A stretch of DNA of 64,000 nt from Dielma sp000508965 (GCA_000508965.1 BAHV02000010.1:248001-312000), one strand, 5' to 3'; positions 9,449 through 17,271 are shown, numbered from the stretch's first letter. Program-made: numbers and translations. The notes: generated from the letters alone by a model not told the origin.

Positions 9449-9850
9449 CTATTTATCAAATGCAGGGTTATAAGCGTAGTAATTTGTGCAGTCGAGATCA
9501 TTTCTGACAAATTCAAGAGCTTCACCAAACCGTTGATAGTGTACGATTTCACGCTGACGGAGGAATTCAATTGGTTTGCGTACATCATCATCTTTAATTA
9601 AACGCAGCAGATTTTCATAAGTTGTGCGTGCTTTTTGTTCAGCAGCCATGTCTTCATGCAAGTCAGTGACAGGATCACCTTTAGATTGGAAGTAATGACA
9701 TACAAAGGCATCACCAGCTGCCGAAACAGGATAAACACCTGCTGTATGATCAACATAATAAGCTTCAAAGTCAGTACCCTTGATGTCTTTCATTGATAAA
9801 TTGCTGGTTAATTGTCTAACAATAGCACTTATGATTTCCATATGTGCCAA
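9449..9850 (-). pseudogene. cotJC: 3' part of cotJC (spore-coat Mn-catalase-like protein), split by the prophage
   Basis: These 133 codons encode the C-terminal two thirds of CotJC: LAHMEII, then YYVDHTAGVYPV, the very conserved DLHEDMAAEQKARTTYE segment and REIVHYQRFGEAL, ending in Tyr-Asn-Pro-Ala-Phe-Asp-Lys. It contains three of the five manganese ligands (His68, Glu136 and His169 of the restored protein). Upstream the frame continues into phage DNA and could start at a GTG at 9910, giving 20 phage-encoded residues, but there is no ribosome-binding site. The missing N-terminal 65 codons are at 53010-53204. Fusion at the shared GAAT core restores the reading frame, so this is an interrupted rather than decayed gene. 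Confidence 0.93.
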
Positions 9851-9876
9851 TTCGTCTGCCCATTGATGGTAGAAGT
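9830..9876 (-). other. attL site
   Basis: The core GAAT (9853-9850 on the minus strand) joins the phage arm to the cotJC 3' part. The phage arm on the plus strand is CATTGATGGTAGAAGT (9861-9876). It is the inverted counterpart (15/16) of the arm at the right end. Confidence 0.85.
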
Positions 9877-9902
9877 GATTTAAAGCCTTTGATATAAGGG
9901 TT

Positions 9903-11108
9903 TTAAACACTTTTTATATAGCTTTCAAGGCTGTCTATATCAAGGGAGTAAACATTATGCTTAGATTCTTTTTTGCAAGTAATCGTGATATTTTTAGAGA
10001 GTTTTGTAATTAATGTATTGATAGTTGAAATGCTCAATTTCATTGTTTCCGCAATATCTTTACGAGTAATGTGTCCCTCTCCAAACAGAGAATCTTGTAC
10101 TAAAATATAAAGCAGCTGCTGTTCTTTTATGTTTAATTTTTGAGAATCAAGTAAATCATAATAATATTTAAGCTTCGTGTTTAAAGTATCTAATCTATTA
10201 TAAATATCATAGGTTGCTTTGTTGATTAGAGTAATAAACATCAATACAAAAGGTGTTAAATCACCCTTGTTTTTAGGGTCGTTAGATAAGTCAAAAGCAT
10301 TATAGTAATCGTTTTTATTATCTTTGATAATGTATGAAAGACGTAAGGCCATTAGAATATTTAATTCCGATTTGAGATAAATACTGCTGATGAATCGGCT
10401 CGTTCTGCCATTTCCGTCATAAAAAGGGTGAACATAACCAAATAAGTAATGGAAGAGAGCAGTTGATATTAATACCGGTAAGCGTTCATCGTTAAATAAG
10501 CTCAAGCCTTGATTTAAGACTTCGATGATTTTGGATTCAGGAAGAATGCCTCTATGCTTTTCTTTTTGCGTACTAGAATAAACGGATACGGATTCCTTAC
10601 GGAATAAAACACCATCAGGCTTATTGGTATCATTGATCTCATCTAAGACAATGTCATCATAGAGTTTTCTGATTTCCTGACAACTGTCAAGCTTTAGTTG
10701 TTCATCGAATATCAGCTTGATATATTTCTTAGCTAGTCCCTCAAATCGAGCGGTTTTGTTTTGAGATGGATTATTAGCAAGACTGATAGCAGATTCAACT
10801 TCTTTTCTCGTGCTTCTGATTCCTTCTATTTCATTGGTAATCATGATTTCTTCGACCAAAGCTTTATTGATGAAGCTAGTAATTGCAATAGTAGGTAAGG
10901 CTGAACAAAGGTTGTTGATGTGTTCAGAACGCTTGTAAATGCTGATGATAATTTTTGTGATTTCAGGGATGTTGATATAAAAAGCAGAATTATCATGAAT
11001 TAGAAAAGGCAGCAGGATCGTTGCATCACTTGTTATTCTGCTCCTATAACATTCATCGTATTTCTCTGGATTTTTATAATAGATCGAAGATAATACTTCA
11101 TAATTCAT
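9903..11108 (-). CDS. Fic-family protein (predicted AMP/NMP-transferase)
   Basis: 401 residues. The Fic active-site loop HPFYDGNGR (residues 227-235) is intact, followed by TSRF. An upstream TNEIEG motif (91-96) matches the inhibitory helix (S/T-x-x-x-E-G) that blocks ATP in class II Fic proteins, so activity is probably self-restrained. The C-terminal ~90 residues look like a winged helix (ITRKDIAETMKLSISTINTL). Fic enzymes transfer AMP from ATP to a hydroxyl of a target protein; the target here is unknown. It lies between the integrase and attL, a typical place for lysogenic-conversion cargo, and has its own upstream region with a dyad. Confidence 0.88.
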   Translation of the reverse strand: MNYEVLSSIYYKNPEKYDECYRSRITSDATILLPFLIHDNSAFYINIPEITKIIISIYKRSEHINNLCSALPTIAITSFINKALVEEIMITNEIEGIRSTRKEVESAISLANNPSQNKTARFEGLAKKYIKLIFDEQLKLDSCQEIRKLYDDIVLDEINDTNKPDGVLFRKESVSVYSSTQKEKHRGILPESKIIEVLNQGLSLFNDERLPVLISTALFHYLFGYVHPFYDGNGRTSRFISSIYLKSELNILMALRLSYIIKDNKNDYYNAFDLSNDPKNKGDLTPFVLMFITLINKATYDIYNRLDTLNTKLKYYYDLLDSQKLNIKEQQLLYILVQDSLFGEGHITRKDIAETMKLSISTINTLITKLSKNITITCKKESKHNVYSLDIDSLESYIKSV

Positions 11109-11183
11109 AAAAATGCCCCCTTTTTATTACTTTTTATATCTATTATAGGCTATAACTAATAAAATATGCCTATTTTTATATGG

Positions 11184-11207
11184 ATATATCAAATTATAAT
11201 GATATAT
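11184..11207. promoter_or_regulatory. Inverted repeat upstream of the Fic gene
   Basis: ATATATCA (11184-11191) and TGATATAT (11200-11207) form a perfect 8-bp dyad in the AT-rich intergenic region between the integrase stop and the Fic start. It may be an operator; there is no T-run, so it is unlikely to be a terminator. Confidence 0.4.
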
Positions 11208-11230
11208 TAACTAAAATTCAAGGAATTTAA

Positions 11231-12796
11231 TCATTTTCTATTTTTTTGCTGTATCAGCGGATAAATTTTAAGGGTGAATTCAGCAGCATTCTGATTACGT
11301 TTGGATCGTTTTTCTTTCGTATATTCTACATGGTCGAGGACTTCTTTCAGAAGAGAATTGCGGGTGCGTGAATCAGGAATAGACCAGTAAATATCAATGA
11401 GCTTTTCTATTTTAGGCAGAGTTGCTGAGCGCTGTTCAAGTTCAGTCTGTTCCTTTTCGATTTCAGTTTCCAGCTGCTTCTTTTGTATCTGGAGCTGCTT
11501 GATTTTTTCTGATAAGGCATTTGTACGTTCGAGGAACTTTTCGGTGGAATAGATACCTTGTTCCAGAAGGTCATAGGTTTTGTCCAGTTGAGTTTCTGCT
11601 ATTTTTAAATCGTTGTCGATAACGGAGAGCTGATTGGTTTTTAGTGGGAGTGTACCTGTGGGCTGTAGTTCAAGGTTATCGGCTGATATCTTCATGTCCT
11701 TGACCCAGTCTTGCAATGCGGAAAGAAGTGTTTTTTCTACAAGGTCCAAATGGGCGCCAATGTTCGTGCAGCCGTTCTGCCGGCAGATGAGCATACTTGC
11801 TTTATCGGCATATGGCCGACGGATCATCCTATGCTTGCACTTTCCACAGACAATGAGTGAGGCAAGGGGATTTTGTATCGTTTGATTGCGGTTGACAGGA
11901 GCTGGGGCATAGCCGGAGAATTTATCATTTACTTGATTGAAGAGCTGTTCACTGATGAGTGGCTGATGCAGTCCTTTTACCAGCAAGGGCTGTTTATTGC
12001 GCGGTCTGGTTTTTTTGACTGATCCGTTCACTGATTTTTTTACTTGAGCGCGTGTCTGCCACTTTGCCATGCCGATGTAAACAGGATTGATGAGAATGCC
12101 ACGAATGGTTGATTCTGACCATGTATCTTTCTTTCTGGGCTTGATGCCAAGCTGATCGAGACGTTTTGCGATCAAGGAAGGACCTAACTGTTCTCCATCA
12201 TTGCCGACATACCATTGGAAAATCATTTTAACGACTTCTGCTTCCTGGGAATCTGGAATCAGTGAGAAGCCTTTATCATTCTCGAGCTTGATCCGCTGAT
12301 AGCCATAAGGCGGAATATTGCCGACATATTTACCTTCATTAATGGAAGCATCACGACCGCGCTGAAGTCTGCGGTTGATGGTCTTGTATTCGCGGCGGCT
12401 CATGAATAAACCGAATTCAAAATATTCTTCATCAAATTCATTATTTGGATCATAGGTTTTCATGGGTGTGATGATTTTGGTATCAGAGAATTTGAAGGCT
12501 TGAGCAACGATACCTTGATCGATTGTATCACCGCGGGCAAGACGTTCTACCTCCATGACTAATACACCGCTCCAGACACCTTGTTCCACTTCATGAAGAA
12601 GCTGCTGCATCATCGGCCGGGCTGCGATAGTTTCTCCTGATACGACTTCTCGGTAGATGCTTAATACGTTCAGATGCCGGTGCTTGGCAAGCTTTAAAAG
12701 TGCTTGTTCATGGCGGGCAAGCGTTTCTCCCTCACCTCGTGCTTCGGCTTCCTGATCGCTCCTTGACTTTCTGAGATAGAGGCAATACTGTTCCAT
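11231..12796 (-). CDS. int: Large serine recombinase (phage integrase)
   Basis: 521 residues. The N-terminal resolvase domain has the catalytic Ser in YLRKSRSD (Ser11) and the conserved Arg-containing stretch VMEVERLARGD. A recombinase domain follows (~160-290), then a zinc ribbon (CGKC and CRQNGC, ~310-340) and a long coiled coil (~375-470), the DNA-binding and synapsis modules of phiC31/A118-type integrases. Such enzymes integrate phage at attB through a dinucleotide core without host factors, and need a small directionality factor to excise. The 48-bp symmetric attP rebuilt from the element ends fits this enzyme class. No directionality factor can be recognised by sequence. A GGGAGTG site precedes the ATG. 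Confidence 0.95.
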   Translation of the reverse strand: MEQYCLYLRKSRSDQEAEARGEGETLARHEQALLKLAKHRHLNVLSIYREVVSGETIAARPMMQQLLHEVEQGVWSGVLVMEVERLARGDTIDQGIVAQAFKFSDTKIITPMKTYDPNNEFDEEYFEFGLFMSRREYKTINRRLQRGRDASINEGKYVGNIPPYGYQRIKLENDKGFSLIPDSQEAEVVKMIFQWYVGNDGEQLGPSLIAKRLDQLGIKPRKKDTWSESTIRGILINPVYIGMAKWQTRAQVKKSVNGSVKKTRPRNKQPLLVKGLHQPLISEQLFNQVNDKFSGYAPAPVNRNQTIQNPLASLIVCGKCKHRMIRRPYADKASMLICRQNGCTNIGAHLDLVEKTLLSALQDWVKDMKISADNLELQPTGTLPLKTNQLSVIDNDLKIAETQLDKTYDLLEQGIYSTEKFLERTNALSEKIKQLQIQKKQLETEIEKEQTELEQRSATLPKIEKLIDIYWSIPDSRTRNSLLKEVLDHVEYTKEKRSKRNQNAAEFTLKIYPLIQQKNRK

Positions 12797-12840
12797 ATCA
12801 TCACTCCCTTGTACTATCTTATGAAATTTGATATACTAAG

Positions 12841-12885
12841 GGTGCAAAAAAGACATTAACTAGCGCGTTAATTTTGTTTTGCACC
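12841..12885. promoter_or_regulatory. 45-bp nested dyad upstream of the integrase
   Basis: GGTGCAAAA (12841-12849) pairs with TTTTGCACC (12877-12885). Inside it ATTAAC (12855-12860) pairs with GTTAAT (12867-12872). The structure sits 45 bases before the integrase start codon. It could be an operator controlling integrase or a hairpin ending the upstream minus-strand transcript. Confidence 0.5.
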
Positions 12886-12918
12886 GATCACTCACTGGTT
12901 GCCGCCGGTGGGTGATTT

Positions 12919-13602
12919 TTAGATACGTTCTAAAATTTCTTTTTTCTTTGTTTCAAACTCTTCTTGTGTAATTACGCCAATGTCCAGTAAGTTTTTTAAT
13001 TCTTTTAATTTATCATAAGGACTATTAGTCGCATCTTCAAGTTCATTATTTTCGGGTTCTTCGTATTTACAATCATCTTCATAATAATCGTCAATGGTCT
13101 CTAAATTATCATCTTCATCACCTGTAATAATCGGTGATTCTCCATATTTTTCTGAAAGTTCAATTAGTTCTCTATGTTCCATTATAGCTTTGTTAATTAA
13201 TGAATAAGCTCTTGTAGCTTCTCTGCCACTTAATATCATATACATATCCATTCCGTTATAAGAATATTCTATTGTAAGATATTTCATGTTATTCAGTTTC
13301 TTCTTCGGGAAGAAAATTCCTAGCCCTCCAGTAAGAAGAACCCTTGTAGCAGTTAATCTTTGAGTAAGCTGCTGATCATTCTGAAAGCTTACTTGCTTTA
13401 AATCTTCAATCGGTATCTTTCGCTGAACATAAACACCGTATTTCAGGTATCTGTTTGAAATCATTAATCTGATGTTGCACTCTCTTTGAATTTCTCCGCC
13501 ACCTATATAATGCAACCCTACTGATCCGTAGGAGTGCGATAATTTCAAAGTCATTAACCTAGTTTTTTCTTTTATTTCAACAGCTTTATCAAAAAATCCC
13601 AT
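12919..13602 (-). CDS. SHOCT-domain protein of unknown function
   Basis: 227 residues. The N-terminal ~150 residues are a mixed alpha/beta region with a PH-like feel (residues ~40-120, KKLNNMKYLTIEYSYNG). A strongly acidic linker (~160-190) follows, and the last 30 residues (YDKLKELKNLLDIGVITQEE, then FETKKKEILERI) match the SHOCT short C-terminal domain. SHOCT domains are common at the ends of phage and host proteins and probably mediate oligomerisation. It lies between the integrase and the ImmA protease in the lysogeny block, so it is probably expressed in the lysogen. No function can be assigned. Confidence 0.7.
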   Translation of the reverse strand: MGFFDKAVEIKEKTRLMTLKLSHSYGSVGLHYIGGGEIQRECNIRLMISNRYLKYGVYVQRKIPIEDLKQVSFQNDQQLTQRLTATRVLLTGGLGIFFPKKKLNNMKYLTIEYSYNGMDMYMILSGREATRAYSLINKAIMEHRELIELSEKYGESPIITGDEDDNLETIDDYYEDDCKYEEPENNELEDATNSPYDKLKELKNLLDIGVITQEEFETKKKEILERI

Positions 13603-13652
13603 TGTTTCCCCTTCTTTCTATATGTACTCGCCGCTTGGCGTAGGTACCATCC

Positions 13653-14108
13653 CTAACATTCTAATATTTTCCAGCAATCCCCGAATAACTCAGTTTGTTT
13701 GAATTGATAAATAGCCTCATGAAAGTCGAGTGCAATTTTTTGTGGAACACCCTGACTAATCAAATACATGGCATAGTAGTCAGCCGTTAGATCAGCATGC
13801 ACTAAGCACAGGCAAGCAAACATATTAGCCTCATACTCTAAGCGCCGATTGTTAAAGAGCTTATTAATGCCTTGATCACTATGCAGCACATAGTGGCCGA
13901 TCTCGTGGTAAATTAAATATTCTTCTTTAGTTCCTAATGTTTCATTAAGATAAAGCATAGTATGTTTAGGCAAGCATACTAATTTAGCCGGCTCATTTTG
14001 TAACATATCGTTGTCGTAAACCAAGTCAATACCAAGCCGATCGGCTAAGCAATAGGCATCAAAACAATCTAGTTCTAATACTGTGTTAATAATATCTTTG
14101 AATTTCAT
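13653..14108 (-). CDS. ImmA/IrrE-type metallopeptidase
   Basis: 151 residues with the zinc-binding HEIGH motif at 68-72 inside YLIYHEIGHYVLH, typical of ImmA/IrrE proteases. In ICEBs1 and many phages ImmA cleaves the element's repressor to trigger induction. The gene lies directly downstream of the XRE repressor gene on the same strand, the standard ImmR-ImmA arrangement. The start at 14108 is favoured by GGGAGGG eight bases upstream; a longer frame upstream lacks such a site. The last 50 residues form the usual helical tail. Confidence 0.88.
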   Translation of the reverse strand: MKFKDIINTVLELDCFDAYCLADRLGIDLVYDNDMLQNEPAKLVCLPKHTMLYLNETLGTKEEYLIYHEIGHYVLHSDQGINKLFNNRRLEYEANMFACLCLVHADLTADYYAMYLISQGVPQKIALDFHEAIYQFKQTELFGDCWKILEC

Positions 14109-14172
14109 AAAATTCCCTCCCATTTTATGGAAAAAGAATATCATATAATGTAACACTATCTATGTAAGAAGT

Positions 14173-14541
14173 TTATTTCTTATATTTTTGTGCTGCATAT
14201 TTCATATAGTCGATAGTTTGATTTGCGAATTCAATAATTTCTTCATCAGACATTTTGTTTATGTCATAGCCGCCATAATTCATCATGATAGGATTTTTGA
14301 AAATAAATAAAAGTGCTTGAGTAGGATCAGTGAAATTATCTTGTTCCTCGTCAATAATATCAGATTTCTTACATCCAAAAATATGAGCCATTTTTTCTAC
14401 CATGCCCATCTTGGGTTCACTTCTTCCATTTTCCCAAGAGGAAACAGTTTTGCCACTAATACCTAGTTTATTACCTAAATCATCTTGTGTTAATTTTTGC
14501 TTTTCTCTTAATTTTTTTATGTTATCACTTAAAGTAGTCAT
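14173..14541 (-). CDS. XRE-family phage repressor (CI/ImmR-like)
   Basis: 122 residues. The N-terminal Cro/C1 helix-turn-helix reads LREKQKLTQDDLGNKLGISG followed by KTVSSWENGRSEPKM. The C-terminal ~55 residues are a dimerisation or regulatory part. It is divergent from the early operon and upstream of the ImmA-like protease, so it is probably the lysogeny repressor. Its own promoter and the early promoter each hold a copy of CTAAGnnnCTTAG, the probable binding site. The ATG at 14541 is favoured by AGAGGT; a GTG two codons earlier is possible. Confidence 0.88.
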   Translation of the reverse strand: MTTLSDNIKKLREKQKLTQDDLGNKLGISGKTVSSWENGRSEPKMGMVEKMAHIFGCKKSDIIDEEQDNFTDPTQALLFIFKNPIMMNYGGYDINKMSDEEIIEFANQTIDYMKYAAQKYKK

Positions 14542-14564
14542 TGTCACATACCTCTTATACGAAT

Positions 14565-14593
14565 ATAATATAAGAAACTTAGAAAAAAATCAA
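14565..14593 (-). promoter_or_regulatory. Repressor promoter with operator 1
   Basis: On the minus strand TTGATT (14593-14588) and TATTAT (14570-14565) are spaced by exactly 17 bases. The spacer contains the operator half-sites of ATAAGAAACTTAG (14570-14582), one end differing from the consensus CTAAGnnnCTTAG. Confidence 0.75.
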
Positions 14594-14632
14594 GCTATTT
14601 ATCAAAAAAATCTAAAAAACTGAGAAAATACA

Positions 14633-14661
14633 TTGACATTCTAAGTTTCTTAGAGTATATT
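14633..14661 (+). promoter_or_regulatory. Early lytic promoter with operator 2
   Basis: TTGACA (14633-14638) and TATATT (14656-14661) are spaced by 17 bases, a strong sigma-A promoter. The perfect dyad CTAAGTTTCTTAG (14641-14653) fills the spacer, so a bound repressor would exclude RNA polymerase. Confidence 0.85.
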
Positions 14662-14681
14662 TATAGCAGGAGGTGATAAGA

Positions 14682-14894
14682 ATGGAAGATTTACTAGAAA
14701 GCATTACACTTGAAAAGGCACGCTTATTAAATGGTTTAACTATGGAACAAGTGGCAGACAATTTGGATATTCATCCACAAACGTATGCGAAAATAGAGAA
14801 AGAGCCAGATAAAGCGTCAATACGTCAAGCTAAAATGCTTTCGAAATTATTTGGAGTATCTGTAAACATTCTTTTTTTTGGTCATCAACTCTAA
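14682..14894 (+). CDS. Small XRE HTH protein (Cro-like)
   Basis: 70 residues, a single helix-turn-helix (ARLLNGLTMEQVADNLDIHP followed by QTYAKIEKEP) of the kind used by phage Cro proteins. It is the first gene rightward of the early promoter, opposite the repressor, which is the classical Cro position. AGGAGG ends 8 bases before the ATG at 14682; the GTG at 14673 overlaps that site and is less likely. The stop codon lies inside the third operator. Confidence 0.85.
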   Translation: MEDLLESITLEKARLLNGLTMEQVADNLDIHPQTYAKIEKEPDKASIRQAKMLSKLFGVSVNILFFGHQL

Positions 14895-14903
14895 GAATCT
14901 TAG
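14891..14903. promoter_or_regulatory. Operator 3
   Basis: CTAAGAATCTTAG is a perfect 5-3-5 dyad identical in its arms to operator 2. It overlaps the stop codon of the Cro-like gene and sits 29 bases before the next start codon. Confidence 0.7.
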
Positions 14904-14931
14904 ATATAAATGAAAAAGAGGAGGTGATTAA

Positions 14932-15123
14932 GTGGAAGATGAAAAAAAGTATGCTGATCAATCACACATATTATGCAGAAGGTTTGATGGGGTCTCTGTG
15001 GAAAGTGTTCTTATTGCAGAAATTTTAAAAGGAAAAGGCACAGGAGATGATCCGTGCCGAATTTCAAAAGTATACTTTGATAAGAATGGTAACTATTTGT
15101 TTGAGTTGGATAAATGGGATTGA
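14932..15123 (+). CDS. Small early phage protein (63 aa)
   Basis: 63 residues, acidic, with two cysteines and no recognised motif. It begins with GTG, preceded by an excellent GAGGAGGTGAT site. Position just after the Cro-like gene suggests an early regulatory or accessory role. A small protein in this place could be a directionality factor or antirepressor, but nothing in the sequence shows it. Confidence 0.6.
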   Translation: MEDEKKYADQSHILCRRFDGVSVESVLIAEILKGKGTGDDPCRISKVYFDKNGNYLFELDKWD

Positions 15124-15126
15124 ATA

Positions 15127-15789
15127 TTATTTAGCTTTTCTTTTTTCTTCTTTGTCTTTAGCAATTCCGATTATATCATCAAATAACTGTTCTTGTTCAT
15201 GGCGTTCAATATACCATTCTTTGATAAGATATTCAATTAATTTGATAAGTTTCTGAGCTTCATCAGGATCAATTTCGACAATTAAATTAATGTCGTTTTC
15301 CATATGAGCCCCAATATTACCTATTTTTCTAATACTGTCAAGAACTTTCCATAAAGAAGCTGATACATGAGGTTGCAAGGCAGAAATTTCTGCATTTAGA
15401 GTTTTCTCATGGATACCCCAAAAATCATGAATCATTCCTTGTAAGCATCTTCTCGCTAAAGTGGCAGAGGATTTTGGACTCAAATTGATTATTGCACAAG
15501 CTTCTTCATAATCTTCACGTATAGCTTTTGGGATATATGCAGGAAAATTTTTTGCATCTGAGGTAGGTCTAATTTTGATGAAATCATTTACAACTTTAGT
15601 CCCTACGCCTTCTGCATAAAAGGTAAATTCTCCACAATTTGGGCATTTGTAAAGATGTAATTGATAGTCAAAACCATCTTTAGAGTAAGCCTTATTACCA
15701 AGTAAGTCAAAATTGATTCTTTGAGTTTGATATGAATTGGAATCTATTGCAAAAACATTATTACAAAATGGGCAAATAAAGCTAGACAT
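15127..15789 (-). CDS. DUF4145 protein with N-terminal zinc ribbon
   Basis: 220 residues. The N-terminus has two zinc-knuckle pairs (CPFC near residue 5 and CPNC near 50). The rest matches DUF4145: IREDYEEAC, SATLARRCLQGMIHDFWGI, then IRKIGNIGAHMENDINLI. DUF4145 proteins occur alone or fused to restriction-like enzymes, and the function is unknown. It is a minus-strand insertion in the plus-strand early operon, and its stop lies only four bases from the neighbour's stop, so it behaves as a moron-type gene with its own promoter. Confidence 0.85.
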   Translation of the reverse strand: MSSFICPFCNNVFAIDSNSYQTQRINFDLLGNKAYSKDGFDYQLHLYKCPNCGEFTFYAEGVGTKVVNDFIKIRPTSDAKNFPAYIPKAIREDYEEACAIINLSPKSSATLARRCLQGMIHDFWGIHEKTLNAEISALQPHVSASLWKVLDSIRKIGNIGAHMENDINLIVEIDPDEAQKLIKLIEYLIKEWYIERHEQEQLFDDIIGIAKDKEEKRKAK

Positions 15790-15891
15790 AACTGTACCTC
15801 TCTTTCAATGCCCTAATTATAGCACGTCAATGAAAAAATATTACAAGATAAAGAAGTGAATTATCCAAATCAGAATAGAAGGAGGAAGTGA

Positions 15892-16038
15892 ATGGAGAAG
15901 ATATTGATTACGTTAATTATATTAGCGTGTGCAGAATTGGTTTTCTATCACTTTGATGTTAAAGAAAGCGTGAGACTTCCAGTATGTTTAATACTTGGTT
16001 CAGTTTTAGGGGTTTTTATTGGCTTAATACTTATGTAA
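15892..16038 (+). CDS. Small membrane protein (48 aa)
   Basis: 48 residues with two hydrophobic stretches (residues ~4-18 and ~29-47) split by a short charged loop, so probably two membrane passes. GGAGG is placed 7 bases before the ATG. Not recognised; small hydrophobic early phage proteins are often host-takeover or exclusion factors, but this is not shown here. Confidence 0.55.
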   Translation: MEKILITLIILACAELVFYHFDVKESVRLPVCLILGSVLGVFIGLILM

Positions 16039-16073
16039 TTAGACAGCTCTAAGAAGGAAGGGGGGTGACTTAA

Positions 16074-16388
16074 ATGGTATATGAAGGTAAACGGTTTAGA
16101 AAGATTGAAATCGACACAGAAAAAGAGGTTTTCTTGATTGATGGTGAGGATATTACCGACAACTGCGAATGGCTACAAATCACATTCGATGGCGGCAAAG
16201 TAACGTATGAATCAAGAATGTTTGGAAGCAGCTACTTTAGTGATTTAAGAGAATACTTGGATAACAATGCTGAAAGGGAAAGAATCAAAGCAGCCGAGGA
16301 AACTAGAAAAGCGTTGATGGCAGCATTTGTTGAGGCATTCGATTTATACGGAAAATTAATAGATGCATCAGATGACGCATCTAGATAA
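16074..16388 (+). CDS. Hypothetical early phage protein (104 aa)
   Basis: 104 residues; a beta-rich first half (FRKIEIDTEKEVFLIDGEDI) and a helical second half rich in Ala, Glu and Arg. GGGGGGTGA precedes the ATG. No family recognised. The 3' end overlaps by 8 bases the convergent gene that follows. Confidence 0.6.
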   Translation: MVYEGKRFRKIEIDTEKEVFLIDGEDITDNCEWLQITFDGGKVTYESRMFGSSYFSDLREYLDNNAERERIKAAEETRKALMAAFVEAFDLYGKLIDASDDASR

Positions 16389-16692
16389 ATTTAGTAACCC
16401 AATCTACAGTTTCTTTTGCTAAATCCCATTTTCTATTTTCACATAAGAATATAGCATTTTCAGTTAGTTTGACAGACCCTAGAATATCCTTTGTAACTAA
16501 CTTCATGCTTTTAAGATTATTAATGGCATAATCGAAGTCTATTTCTAGTTTTTGCCAAAGATCAGAAGAAGTTTGATAGGTCGTAGAATCAAATTTTATT
16601 GCTGCTTCAATTGGCATTCCTGCTTTTATACGTTGTTTGTATTTTTTGTATAAAGCAAATAGAACAGTTTCGGAATTTTTGGTTAAATTCAC
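16381..16692 (-). CDS. Hypothetical protein with possible winged-helix fold (103 aa)
   Basis: 103 residues. A helix pair is followed by DFDYAINNLKSMKLVTKDIL and GSVKLTENAIF, a pattern typical of winged-helix proteins resembling the YjcQ type. It is on the minus strand within the early region and convergent with its left neighbour. GGAGG lies before the start. Assignment as DNA-binding is an inference from pattern only. Confidence 0.55.
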   Translation of the reverse strand: MNLTKNSETVLFALYKKYKQRIKAGMPIEAAIKFDSTTYQTSSDLWQKLEIDFDYAINNLKSMKLVTKDILGSVKLTENAIFLCENRKWDLAKETVDWVTKFI

Positions 16693-16794
16693 GGTCGAGT
16701 GCCTCCTTTCTGTAAATCAATTATATCACATAGGAATAAATATTAAGGAAGTCACAAGAAAAGATATAGCCCATACACTAAGGCAGGTGATGAA

Positions 16795-16989
16795 ATGAAA
16801 GTTAAAGAATTTGATTTAGGTGGCGCCCATATAGAATTCTATGATGATAAATGCGTCAATGAGGAGCAATCAAACGAAATCTATAAGGGTTTATCAAAGT
16901 ATCTATTGCATATAAAAAAGGACACCCAACCCTGCAAAAGTGAAGTGTCCCAAGTTGATAGCTCATGCAATCTATCGACTTTATTATAA
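16795..16989 (+). CDS. Hypothetical protein whose 3' end is a two-hairpin DNA segment (64 aa)
   Basis: 64 residues. The first ~40 are a plausible small globular protein (FDLGGAHIEFYDDK), but the last ~22 codons coincide with two inverted repeats (16920-16980). The C-terminus is therefore constrained by structure, or the gene originally ended earlier. AGGTGATGAA precedes the ATG. Not recognised. Confidence 0.5.
   Translation: MKVKEFDLGGAHIEFYDDKCVNEEQSNEIYKGLSKYLLHIKKDTQPCKSEVSQVDSSCNLSTLL
16920..16980 (+). promoter_or_regulatory. Tandem hairpins before the membrane gene at 17005
   Basis: GGACAC (16920-16925) pairs with GTGTCC (16945-16950). Next AGTTGATAG (16953-16961) pairs with CTATCGACT (16972-16980) with one G-U pair. 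The pair of hairpins lies 24 bases before the next start and resembles the two-hairpin leaders in the right arm at 51350 and 51729. Confidence 0.45.
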
Positions 16990-17004
16990 AACAAGGAGTA
17001 AAAA

Positions 17005-17253
17005 ATGTACAGATACAAGAAGAAATTTGATTGGGACACGGCTGTAATTATAGTTCCAGCTATATGCAGTTTAGTCCTGTACATAAACAATCAACAACAA
17101 AACAAAGAAATTTTGGAGTACAGAGAAGTTAATAATCAATTGTACACGACGGCACAGAAAGCTATTACCGATCTAGCAGACTGTAATGAGCATATCAGAG
17201 CGTATGAAATCAGGATCAGTCAACTAGAAGAGGAACTCGCCTATTATCAATGA
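17005..17253 (+). CDS. Small single-pass membrane protein with coiled coil
   Basis: 82 residues. A membrane segment (residues ~13-28, TAVIIVPAICSLVLYI) is followed by a heptad-rich helix ending in ISQLEEELAYY. This Rz/spanin-like layout also fits many small membrane adaptors. It precedes a predicted glucosaminidase gene, and the two may act together at the cell wall. CAAGGAG precedes the ATG. Confidence 0.6.
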   Translation: MYRYKKKFDWDTAVIIVPAICSLVLYINNQQQNKEILEYREVNNQLYTTAQKAITDLADCNEHIRAYEIRISQLEEELAYYQ

Positions 17254-17271
17254 CTGAACAATGGCGTAGAC

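Noticed and set aside
9449..9910. A self-contained 153-residue CotJC/Mn-catalase starting at a GTG in phage DNA
   Set aside because: It has no ribosome-binding site, lacks Glu35 and the first helices, and the missing part is present at the other end of the prophage.
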